The notes beneath the pieces are model-generated. The model ran no database searches and was not told where the DNA came from. It worked only from the letters and a program-made list of their open reading frames with translations. DNA of 64,000 nucleotides, taken from Paraphysomonas bandaiensis. Its lineage: Eukaryota; Chrysophyceae. Position 1 is the stretch's first letter. Each line of letters begins with the position of its first letter. The position numbers and the translations under genes were made by a program. Positions 10,033 to 20,500 of the stretch are shown here, in pieces. Where the stretch lies: the NCBI GenBank assembly GCA_965644295.1, contig CBFFRP010000362.1, positions 62,001 to 126,000 on the forward strand. The letters are read 5' to 3'.

Positions 10033-12124
10033 ATGAAGCGTATTCGTCTACACTTCGACCGTCGTCTGTGCAGTGTTCCAAAGGAGCATAAGAGGTGCTG
10101 GTTTGCAATTAAGAAGTGCTACAAGTCTGTGTCTGATCTTCAGCATGACATCTGCACCCGCTGCATTGATTCACTGGAGGAGAGACAGTCCATCTACTTG
10201 ACACTTGACTCCTACACACTGCTGCCTGGCGAGGTAGATAATCTATATGTATATGTGTATGTATGTGTATGTATGTATGTGTATGTATGGTATGATGATG
10301 CTCATAGTGGTGTTGTGTTATGTCAGGATATATCGCTGATAGGTGATGATGATATCATTGAAGTTAAGAGTACAAACCTGCCTGGAAAAGCGGCATTGAA
10401 GAATATGAAGAGACGGAAAAACAAAGCAGCATTTAAAAGTATTACTGGCGAAGAATCTCCTGTGCTGGCGATATGTGATGCTGATACAAGTGGGAACAAG
10501 TTAGATCGATCAGACCAAAAACAGACAAAGGAAGACCAACAACCACAAAATGATAAAGTGAAGAATGATGATCACCTGACGAAGAGCAGCAAGCACACTA
10601 AAGATTCGAAGGATGGGAAGAGAGCGACATCTGACTGCCCCGCATCTGGTCAGAAGAAGAAGAAACGAAAGTGCAACTCATCGCCTGACATCATCAATAG
10701 TTCTCCATCTTGTCCCGAGAAACGCAGGTCACCAACCACTTTCCAGCCGAAGCAGTCCTCTTCTGCTCCTCCCCCTAGCACACCTTTTCCTGGAGTTCCT
10801 GCGAACACTACACCCAGCTGTGGTAGTGTCAGTGGTGGTGCTGGACGACATATCCGGTTTTCTGATGATGGGGCTGTGACAGTTTCATCCACAAATCCGA
10901 AACCCGTTATTACAGCACCTCCGCCTCCACCGGGACCCCCCCCTCCTCGTACTGCATGCTCCCCAAGTCGCCTAACCGGCCAGGTTACAGGCCACGGTAA
11001 TGGCACTCCAGGTCAACGGGTGTTATTGGGAGGCAAGCGATCTATAGTCAACACACCAGCATGGATAGTTTCTTCATTGTCTCCTTCTGCGGGTGCTACA
11101 GATAGGGCATCATTTCCCGCCCCATTTAGTGCCCCGGCGTCGGCAGCACGAGCGACTGGGCCAAGAGTAAACCGTGCTAACGTTAGAGAAATGGAGGATG
11201 ATGGATTCTCTCTAGAAGATATGGGCAAGGAGCCCCTTCTCACTTTCAAACGACCAAAGAGAAAGTATGAGGTGCTGGTCTCTCGTCACTCACTAGAAAG
11301 TGGCACAAGTGGGTTCCAGAGTAACGCTAACTCTTCTTCCACGAAAGAAAGTCATATTGAATCATCACTGCAGTGAGTGGTATATACTAGTGAATGATAT
11401 AAAGCTCATGTTTTTCCAGCAGTCACAAATCGGGAGTTTTACGTGTACCTATTCCACGCAATCACCCTCTCAAGGTATTGTACTTTTCATGAATGTTTTG
11501 CTGATGCTATTTTAACTCTGTATGAAATATGCAACTAACATTGTAAAGTGGATGCAATGCTGCGTGTTTAGTACAGTTTGTATATTGTGTTTATGAAACC
11601 ATCAAGCGTAGTGTACCACAGGATATAAATACTTATGCGTGATGCGGTATATCCTTGAATTGGACATGTGATGAATCGTTGGTGTTTCTTTGACGGCTCT
11701 ATGTCATCTCAGGTTGGTGATGCCGTAGCCTATCAAACGCTATCTCTATGTGAGGAGACATGGACTCCAGTTGTGTCTGAAAACCCCGTTGAGGTAGGGG
11801 CTGTGTATCGCTATAACTGTACATATTCAATAAATTGAATTACAGAGTGTAGTGGTGAGTGTTAACGGAGAGGGGGCGAGTGCGACATACACAATGGCAC
11901 CGTACGAGATAGGAAGTCGATCTTCTGCAATAGAAGGCCAAATACCCAAGGACAAATTGACTTCTGTTTCTTGGAGTGATATAGCATCTGCGTGGATATT
12001 AGTAGACCAGTCAAATACCCCGCAGCGTCCTGATAGTGGTAGATCTGATAATCAGCCTCATACCTCATCATTGTTGGATGAGTTTGCGGAAGAGTTGGAA
12101 CGAAAAAAGAACCTTTTACAATAG
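10033..12124 (+). CDS. Coilin, Cajal body scaffold protein
   Basis: Five exons (10033-10233, 10327-11372, 11420-11474, 11713-11793, 11846-12124) encode 553 residues; the four introns (93, 47, 238 and 52 nt) keep frame. The N-terminal 80 residues (MKRIRLHFDRRLCSVPKEHK, LTLDSYTLLPGE, DISLIGDDDIIEV) match the coilin N-terminal self-association domain. The middle is long, Lys/Ser/Pro-rich and disordered, with SGQKKKKRK as a probable nuclear localisation signal and a PPPPPGPPPP tract. The C-terminal block, IPRNHPLKVGDAVAYQTL followed by ETWTPVVSE and SWSDIASAWI, matches the atypical Tudor-like domain of animal and plant coilins. Known role of the family: scaffolding Cajal bodies where snRNPs and snoRNPs mature. 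Intron 1 is a multiple of three without a stop, so retention would insert 31 residues. Intron 2 ends in a tandem CAGCAG acceptor. Confidence 0.88.
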
Positions 12125-12791
12125 CGTAATCAATGAAGTTTGTACTCCTGAACATACTACAAGCTTTGTATTACTGCGATCACTTGATCTGTGATGATAT
12201 AGAGCATACAGTGACTATCACTTTTTTATTTTCTTCGATTAATATTTAATATATAACATGGCATAATTTTCACGAAAAATGTGATTCTCTTATCGTCGAA
12301 ATGAATTACTGTTGTAGAGTTTAGACATGTAACATGTATATAGCACCGTGTATATGTCAATATCACCCTTCATTTGTGCCCGAGAAAGTGTAAAAGCGAG
12401 CTCAAATTTATAAGGCTTGAGTAATTTTCCTTGTGATACGGAAGTGTTCATTGAGCTTCAATATATGAAACAAGAATTAGATAAAAGTTCGGGAACTACT
12501 TACTTATAATAGGACTACGATAGCTGAGCTTAATCACAGTATATATGCGATATGCACACTGCAGACACACACTTTTAAATATGTAATAAAATAAAGTCTA
12601 AATGTAATTCTGAACGATTAGCTTTATAACCTTGATATCGTAAATATTATATCATGCACTGGTTTCATGCTGAATACCAGTGTGTCTAAACCTATAAATA
12701 ATCGAACATTGTGCTGCGGACTAATAGTATCGTAGCCAATGAGATCACGATTGTACACAATCACTGAAAAGTGTTCACAGTGACTAAACAA
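12125..12791. other. Convergent intergenic region
   Basis: Spacer between the 3' ends of coilin (plus) and the Trm1 fusion (minus). AT-rich, with several A-rich and AATAAA-like motifs (for example near 12586-12592) that could serve 3'-end formation. No gene seen. Confidence 0.4.
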
Positions 12792-15762
12792 CTAAATTTC
12801 AACACGTAAATCTGTCAGCGTAGCACCGAGGGCGCACTCAATGTCTTCTGTTAGATTTCTTGTTAATACTGTGTCCTCACTAATCAAAGCTGTGGTATAG
12901 CTTCCTCTTATATACAATCCACTCCTTTGCCCGTCGCATACTAAACATTTAATAAGTGTGAGTCGTGCCCCTCCTTGTGCTGAGATATTTGCTAAGCGAT
13001 TTCCATTAACGGTACACTGTTGAATAAGAAATGAGCAGCCGCATACAAGTATTCCTCCTGATAAATTTTCAACAATTATCGAGTTTTTTATACACAATGA
13101 GGGTGGTGTACTTAACACACCACCAACGTCACCAGAGGAGACTGGCTCATTAAGCCCAGCGTCCAAGCACGAGAGAAGCTCCACTCCACATCCTCTGTTA
13201 CCACTGACACGACAACAAAACATCCATAACTGCGCTGACTGAGAGGCAAAGACTCCACTTTTCCCACACTCACTGACCATACAATGCTCCAACAACACGA
13301 GGCCACCAGAGGAGCAGTGTACACCGGAATCAACGCAACCCCGCACCACACTGTCGTACATGTTACACTCTGCCTTGCCGCTAACATATACCGCGACTCG
13401 CAAAAAACACGACTCGAATAAGCACGACGAGACACGAGCACCACACCCATTTAATACAGCTATAGCAGAGCGGATGGGGTAAGAAGAGTGCCCCTCCGGA
13501 GACTGATCATCCCATGCAGCTGAATCAACAAAGACGCAGTCTTGAAGGACAACTCGACAGCCCTGACCATTGCCACAGGCAATATGCTTCGACATAGTAT
13601 CTCTGTCTGAATTGTACCCCTTTTTAGATAACGCGAATTTCACATGGTAAACACTAAATACACCTCTTTCCTTCATGTCACTTTTGGTAGTACCTTCTGA
13701 AAATACTTCAATTGAGCCGCGTGGCCCAACCTCAACGACAGCTCTTTCACCAGAGTATGAAAACGAAGTACAGGCCATATCGGGGGGAGTTTCACTGCAG
13801 GTATCTCGATGCGTCGATATAGCAAGAAAATGAAGAGAGCTCAGAAACGGGACGCACCCGAGGTATATACGGTAGGGTGAGGTGAGTTGATACGACTCAG
13901 CTCGGTTATCCAACAGCACTACGTATTGTACGCAGTGTGGAAGCGCGTTTTTTTCTTCCTTATTCTCTTTAGGTCCACTAGATATTTCGCCTCGTTTCCT
14001 TGCTGCTTCTCGTCGAGCCCTCCTATTCCCCACCCCACTCTCCGTAGTAGAGCCTAAATTTGCGTTGGCCTTATTATTATGGCGTTTCTTGACGCGGCTT
14101 TGCTTATTCTGCACGTATACTATTGCCGCGTCCAGAGACCCAAATATTCGTATACCGACATTACTACATTTCGTATCAATAGTTTCTTGTGACGAGTTCA
14201 AAAAAGGATTTACCATAAGTACTTCAAGAAACAGCTCGAAGCTATGCTTCGCAGCGTTCTGATAGCTGCTGTCGTCACCAGAAAGCATTCGAAGCAAATC
14301 ACATATACTGTTAACAGTGGATGAAGGATCAGTTGAGCTTACACCTTGACCTCCATATTTGCAAATATTTTCAAGGCAATGTAAAGCGGTCGATGCGACT
14401 GCGTTGCATGAGCATATGACATCTGAATCTTTCCTGTACGTACTCGGAAAATCGGATTCGCCACTTGAAGATCGGATACACTGGCAGTTTTGTGAGCGGC
14501 ACCCAGCAGATGCCGTAGATGGACGACAAGAAAGAGGAGACAATTTTTTTTGTCTCTTAATTGACACCATATGTGTTGCAACGGATATACCTCTTTTTTT
14601 ACCAGCAGACCGCGCAGCAGCTTCAACTTCAGGCACTGTTAATACAGTCTTGATAATGTATTAGGATATTCGGAACACTTACAATTCATGTACTCACCTT
14701 AATGCACTGATAGTCAGCATGCATTTCGACAGCCACTAAATGTGAGCTGAACTGATCAGATCCCAAATGTGGGTTCAGGACCCCACATAAAACGTCGGCT
14801 GAGATGGACAACCGTCGCACATTAATCACACGCCAAATGTCGGCAGAACATACACAATTGTGCTCATTTACCAGCCGGCTAAGAAGTCGCCCCACATTAT
14901 CCTCGCGTCTCTTACCATCTAACAATAATGCGCGTTGGACAAGATTTACATCGATAACCGCGTTGCTCCACATGTCGCCCAGTCGGATTAGTTGAGAATC
15001 GCTGCAACTCAGAACACCCTTTTCTGTCACTGGAAGCACTGCCTGAGTGCATTCAGGGTTCACATATGCACCGCACACATATAAGTCCGATGGAGATGGA
15101 AATGTTACGCGGATCATAAGTCGGCATCCATGTGGAAACGACCAGCAACATAACGGAGTTGCGAGTTTGCCTTCAGACGAAATTACCTGACGAACTGCAG
15201 ACAGCGCTGCTCTGAGTCCAAATTCATGAGGTGCTAAGCATGAAGCTGGTCTTGTGATGCCATATGTATCAAATGGAGTTGAATAACAACCATCATCACC
15301 TAATAGTTGCCGCGAATCAGTGAAGTTTAAGTTCAAAATGCCCCCATCGACAAGTACACGAACACATTGAGAAACATACGGCAATGAACTTCCAAACGGA
15401 TCGACTTCAATAACATGAAACAAACCAAATTGTAACATATCAGTCGTATGTATGTCTTGTTGAATAAATTGAGTTCGGTTGCTGAGATTATTCGAAGCAG
15501 CATTATCTATACATGACTGTATACACTGCATACTACTGTCCACTCCAATCGCCTCAGACTCTCCATTAATTTCAGTACAAAATCTAAACGATCTTATTCC
15601 TGATCCACAAAATAAATCCAACAGTCTTCTTTTACATCCGTTAAAATGAAGGGAGAAATAAGACTGTAATACTGCTACAGTTACATCTCTCTGTGTGCGC
15701 TGATGACAAGAATAGAACACCCCTCTATTGGTATTAATACATACATGCCCTTCATGGTTCAT
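12792..15762 (-). CDS. Trm1-type tRNA (guanine-N2) methyltransferase fused to a right-handed beta-helix domain
   Basis: Two exons on the minus strand (15762-14698 and 14648-12792) with a 49-nt GTGAGT...AG intron, phase 0, give 973 residues. Residues 1 to about 370 are Trm1-like: HEGHVCINTNRGVFYS, the SAM-binding LDLFCGSGIRSFRF and the catalytic EVDPFGSSLPYV. The intron rebuilds CIK-TVLTVPEV, corresponding to the conserved C-terminal IKT-P block of Trm1; reading through instead would end at a stop within six bases of that motif. About 230 residues of Lys/Arg- and Ser-rich linker follow, then about 370 residues of parallel beta-helix-like repeats (GCRVVLQDCVF, ARVSSCLFESC, GLVLLEHCMVSECGKSGVF, FLIQQCTVNGNRLANIS). 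Trm1 makes m2,2-G26 in tRNA. Beta-helix repeats of this kind bind sugars, RNA or proteins, so the C-terminal role is unknown. The fusion rests on one splice junction. Confidence 0.8.
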
Positions 15763-16311
15763 TGTATTGTTATCGTCACATATGTGAGGATGTATAGAGG
15801 GATATGTGAGTGAGGTGTATGGAGTGCACAGTGGATGTTGACTTAGCTACGAAGAGTTCTATACATTAAAAGCGAAGAGTTGGGAAATAGCCAACTACAA
15901 TACAGAATTATAATTTAGAGGTGTTTGATTGGATATCGTATTTCTATGGGAGAGTGTGGGGGTGGAAACTCCGGTATTTATATAGAAATTGCACTTTTTT
16001 GTAGTGTATCCTATAAAACCATAGTTTTACCAGTATAGAGATGTATCAGTCAATTGACTTCAGGGACATCACTCTGACTCTATCTATCATATAGGCAGAC
16101 CCAGACAGCTCAGCTCATCCAAACAGTCATTCAATTGACTCGATCAATATTTACTTCCTTCTATCTAAATATCAGGATATCTAGGATCTAGATCTGTGAA
16201 AATGGCCTATATTGACCCAATAAAACTACCAAACCATACCTTTCCTCTGAATATACAGTACGATAAGACACTGTATCTCTGTATCTCTGTACATACTAAG
16301 ACCTCCAGAGG
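15763..16311. promoter_or_regulatory. Shared divergent promoter region, Trm1 fusion and AP2 gene
   Basis: 549 bases separate the two start codons of divergently transcribed genes, so promoters for both must lie here. The motif TCAATTGACT occurs twice in the same orientation (16050-16059 with one base less certain at its edge, and 16131-16140). No TATA box position can be assigned with confidence. Confidence 0.4.
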
Positions 16312-16931
16312 ATGAAACTATCGAAAGGTATACCAAACAATGGATTGAATGGATCAAAGCGTCATTCACAGTATAGAGGAGTGTATCGATGTGGAAAGAA
16401 ATGGAAGAGTCAGAGTAAGCCCCTGTATAGTCATCCTCACATGCTATACCCTCCATATGATGTATGTGATGAGTTACATGTGATGACAGTACAAATCAAT
16501 GGAAAACAAGAGTATCTCGGCACATTTATAACGGAAGAAGAGGTGATGGATATATGCCTCTGTGTAGCCCGTAAGTAGCCCGTGTGTAATGCGATATGAT
16601 GCAGGCAGCAGCGGCGTATGATATACGGGCTCTTGAATGTGGTCGTGCGGAGTGTGTTAATTATGTCCCGGCAGGCAGCAGAGGCGTCGGTACACTATAC
16701 TCAACACTCAAAGCTAAGATACGGCTGGGGAAAGTGGTGCTACAGCTGTATCATGCCCGGAAAGAGTTCTCTCAGTCTCTGCTGAGAAGTATAAATGCCG
16801 AAAATGACACATGTCAGCATTTAAGTGTTCTGCTGGAAACTATAGAAGCGCTAACAGTGAAACGTAGGCTTGTGATTGATGAATTGCATTCTATAGTTCC
16901 AGCTTCTGTCACACACTCGTCGTGTGCTTGA
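16312..16931 (+). CDS. Small single-AP2-domain protein, probable transcription factor
   Basis: Three exons (16312-16414, 16490-16542, 16605-16931) encode 160 residues; introns of 75 and 62 nt restore a contiguous AP2 domain. Residues about 16-65 read SQYRGVYRCGKKWKSQ, then IQINGKQEYLGTF, EEEAAAAYDIRALECG and NYVP. This is the AP2/ERF fold pattern: YRGV and W in the first strands, LGTF in the third, and an EEAAxAYD helix. The C-terminal 90 residues are helical and carry no known domain. AP2 domains bind DNA in plants, apicomplexans and other protists, so a sequence-specific regulator is likely. The gene is divergent from the Trm1 fusion. The ATG at 16312 is the only one upstream of the domain in frame. 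Confidence 0.85.
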
Positions 16932-17588
16932 GATGTTTTTTGTTCATGTGTAATACTTTCTATATGTGCGGGAATGAAAGGTATCGAAAAATCTTTGTGT
17001 TCATATTAGCTATAGTTTCAATTTAAATGTGTTGTCTTATTCAACAAAGTGGTAAAACCTACTTCTGTGTGTTATATTTGGAATCGCAAAGTCCTAGGGA
17101 ATAGGGAATAGGGACACAGCAGACCTGTCTATAGAAGTTATAGGCTCACCATTTAATTGACTGCTGACGCTAAAATGTATAGTTTGAATGTCGCAATCAC
17201 TAAAAGTATCCAAATAATTCAAATCCTATTCATACCAAGACAAGTGACAATGTGCTAGTTTAAAAAAAAACACTTTTACAACATCGGTGTCAGTGATATA
17301 CAGAACAGACATAGTAACAATCTAAACTATATATGAGCAGATCTCAAGATAAGTAATAATTCACACTCATCCTATCATACTTTTGTTAGAGCCACGATAG
17401 CCGATAGCGAGCACAATTACAGGCTACAGGCTAAATCATTATGATTATATATATTACTTCGCTATGATTTTATATATATGCTACATATCTCTTCGGGGTA
17501 TCGTAAACTTCTACCACCTACCTATCCATAAACATAATACAAATCATGTTAATTATAAACAGACAAAGAATATCAGACAACGACCACA
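16932..17588. other. Convergent intergenic region, no gene seen
   Basis: AT-rich spacer between the 3' ends of the AP2 gene (plus) and the TerD-WD40 gene (minus). It contains a short tandem GGGAATAG duplication near 17096-17111. Nothing else recognisable. Confidence 0.4.
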
Positions 17589-20500
17589 TTATAACAAATA
17601 AGCTTTGAATATACGTACAAACTCTGAAACATTGACCATCTCATCGTCTTCCATCATTTTTATAGAATCCAGTATACTATAATTGGCCGCCTCTGGTAGT
17701 TGAAGACCCTTGATTTTATCTCGTAAATATCCGACCGCAACAAAGCCAACATCATTCTCATCGTAATACTCGAATATAAGTTCCAGATCGGATTCTTTTA
17801 AAAAATCTTTCCCTATCACTTTTCGCTTAGATATCTCCGCCTCGACATATTTGAGAATAAGACGTTGTACTTCACTACGGGCATTCCCAAATACTACTGG
17901 GATAAGATCTTTGATGGACAAAAACCCATCTCCAGACTGATCCACGCGCATGAATATCGCTCTCGCCTGTTGCTGTGTAACTGATTTATTCAGTGAGGTG
18001 AAGAATTTGCACCACTCATCAGGATCTAAATCTCCTGAATAATCTTCGTCCACTTTCTGAAAGATTTCCAAGAAGTGTTTCACGTCTTTCATCTTATAAA
18101 ATGGCAGCAAGACACGGTTATTTAGTATCTTTTTTTCCGCGGTAATATCAATAGTGTGGCTATATGTACTCCTTATTGCTGCTGTTAGTTTCTTTTCAAG
18201 AAGGCCGAGGGCCGTTTTGGCCTGTGTGTTCATGCGCCGAATGGTACCCACTGCAGCCCGTTTCTTTACCGGCTTATCAGCTTGTTGAAGTTCCCAGTCC
18301 GGCACACTACTAGCTTCAGCATCCGTTATTTTCTGAATCATTCTCGCTATCCGCTCCTTGTCGATCCCCTTTTTAGCGGGTAAAAATCCAATGTTACTTT
18401 GGCGTCTCATCGACTGCCTCGATTCACTAAGAGGAACATATTGGATCTTTCCTCCACCTTGTTCATTCTCATCATCACTCCCATCCCCGCCATTTCGTAG
18501 GGGAGGAAGTGTACTGATGTCATGAGATGGTGGTCCAGTCACGTGAACCATAGAACCAATTCGCCGAACGTTTTGTTTAATCCGTGTCAAAGAGACCACA
18601 TGTCGAGCCTGAGCATTGGAGAACCTCTTTTTTTCGGCGTAAACCCGATTAGCATTTTTATACATTTCCTGCAGGCGAATATTTAAAACAAACATCGAAA
18701 TCGCTCGGTACACGGAAACATACAGGAAACATGCATTATGACCACATCAATGACAGAGAAAAATGATAGATACATCACAAATGTAGCGTAGAGTGTACCT
18801 TTTGTGCGCCGAAGCTGACTTCAGCCTCCGCCACTGATCCTAATGACGGCATTTCCAAATTCGCACTTAGACGTGTATTTCGCAGCATCACCTCTGGAAC
18901 GGCCCTGCTGTAAACTTGAACTTTGTCCCTATCATTGTTCACCCGGCGAAGAATACGGTGACTTTCTGCGTCAAGAAGACCTTCGTGATGGCCCGTCTGA
19001 ATAGAATTCTCAGAAAAAGCGGTTGACACAGTAGACGCAATATCAGACGAATTGATCCAAAGAGAGTCTGTAGAACTAATAGAGGTAATAGATTTTAGTG
19101 ACTTCGTGGAGTAGTCACTGCAGAGACTTTGGGGAGATATTAGAGGAAGTCGCGATGATTGTTTTGTTGACGAATTGTCATCGGCATGAATCACACTCAT
19201 ATCAACAGGAGGGGGGCGGTTACTGTTTATGAATTGGCCAAGCCGCTGCCCTTGACTCGAATCAGTCCCTGACAGACGATTACTGGTCTTAAAAGGCATA
19301 TCTTCTGCAGCATCTTTAGGCTCTGACAGTTCTTGCAACACCTTATTTCTCAGGACGGCACGGGCATTGGCCGTGCTTGTGCGATTGGTCACTATCGGCG
19401 CGCGATCTGGATTAGTAAAATGGGGCACATTTCCCTTTATTGGGCCCGTTTGTATGCCCTTTCGTCTTTCGCCTTTGTTGTCATCACGTCTCGGTGTATC
19501 TCCGCCTGTTATCATCTTAACTAAGCGCGCTGCAATGTCTCGGTGGGATTTGGTCACTGGTATACGTTCCAAAATAAATTTCCATCCCATAGCATCACTT
19601 GAATTCATTGCATTCTTTTTCATCCTCTCAGTTATGTTCGGCAACGGTAGCTCTCCCAGGCAATCTTTGTCCATGTTCCATAATCGATGATAACCATCTA
19701 ACGAAACCGTTACAATACAGCCGTGCTCATGGAGAGGTATCAAGCATGGAATAATGTCGTTGTGTACTCTCCATGAACGCATTGGCTTCTCGCATATAGC
19801 CACTGCTTCTCCAAGAACTTCAGAATTATTGGTTGGTATAGATACGTTAACAGAGCTTATTCTCTTCGTGAACTGCTCTTGACGCCGCTTCCGATTGTTA
19901 TAGAGTGGAGTTTGAGAAGGTGTTGCAGATGGGCTATCTCGGCCGGTAAGTGAAAACACACTTGGACTACCAGAACGAGAGTCGCGCTCCTCATTGTCAG
20001 CAGATTGGGCCTCATTCGATAAGATGCTTGTCTGCTGTGTTTTAATAACAGTAACATTCTTTGAATCCGTCTCGCTAAAGTTAATTGCATCTGATGATGC
20101 AAGGCAACTGCTACTCCCACATACATCCGAGGAATCGTCTTCAATGTTTCCTTCCTCGTTATCGTCTTCATCACGTTTCTTTTCACAGAAACTCTCATCA
20201 ACTTCAGATATAGAACTCGAAACGCCCCCGCTTTTATAAAATGCTTCCATGAACTCATCACGTTTAATATTGGTATCAACCTTACTCGTCATGTTTGTAG
20301 TGCTCGTTTGTCGGGACATCATGCGGCTACTCACACTGGAGCCGAGAGTATTTGGGAATAAGTGACGGAATGCTGCTGCGGAATCTTTTCTCAGATGAGT
20401 TGCATTCCACGTTATTAGATGACCTTCATCTGTAGTGGCCACAAACAAATCACCCCATCGAGTCGAATTTTGACTGGCGGAATAATTCACGGAACCGCTT

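Noticed and set aside
9611-10108. Long open frames of MYVC and HTYI repeats on both strands
   Set aside because: They are the translation of a pure GTAT microsatellite, open in all frames, with no codon bias or conserved flank.
14686-15762. Trm1 as a stand-alone gene ending at the TGA after CIKVST
   Set aside because: The GTGAGT donor before that stop and an AG 49 nt later restore the conserved IKT-P block, so read-through is less likely than splicing.
17589-18713. C-terminal EF-hand segment as a separate gene
   Set aside because: Its frame has no ATG start before the coding part, and a phase 0 intron (18798-18669) joins it to the WD40 exon.
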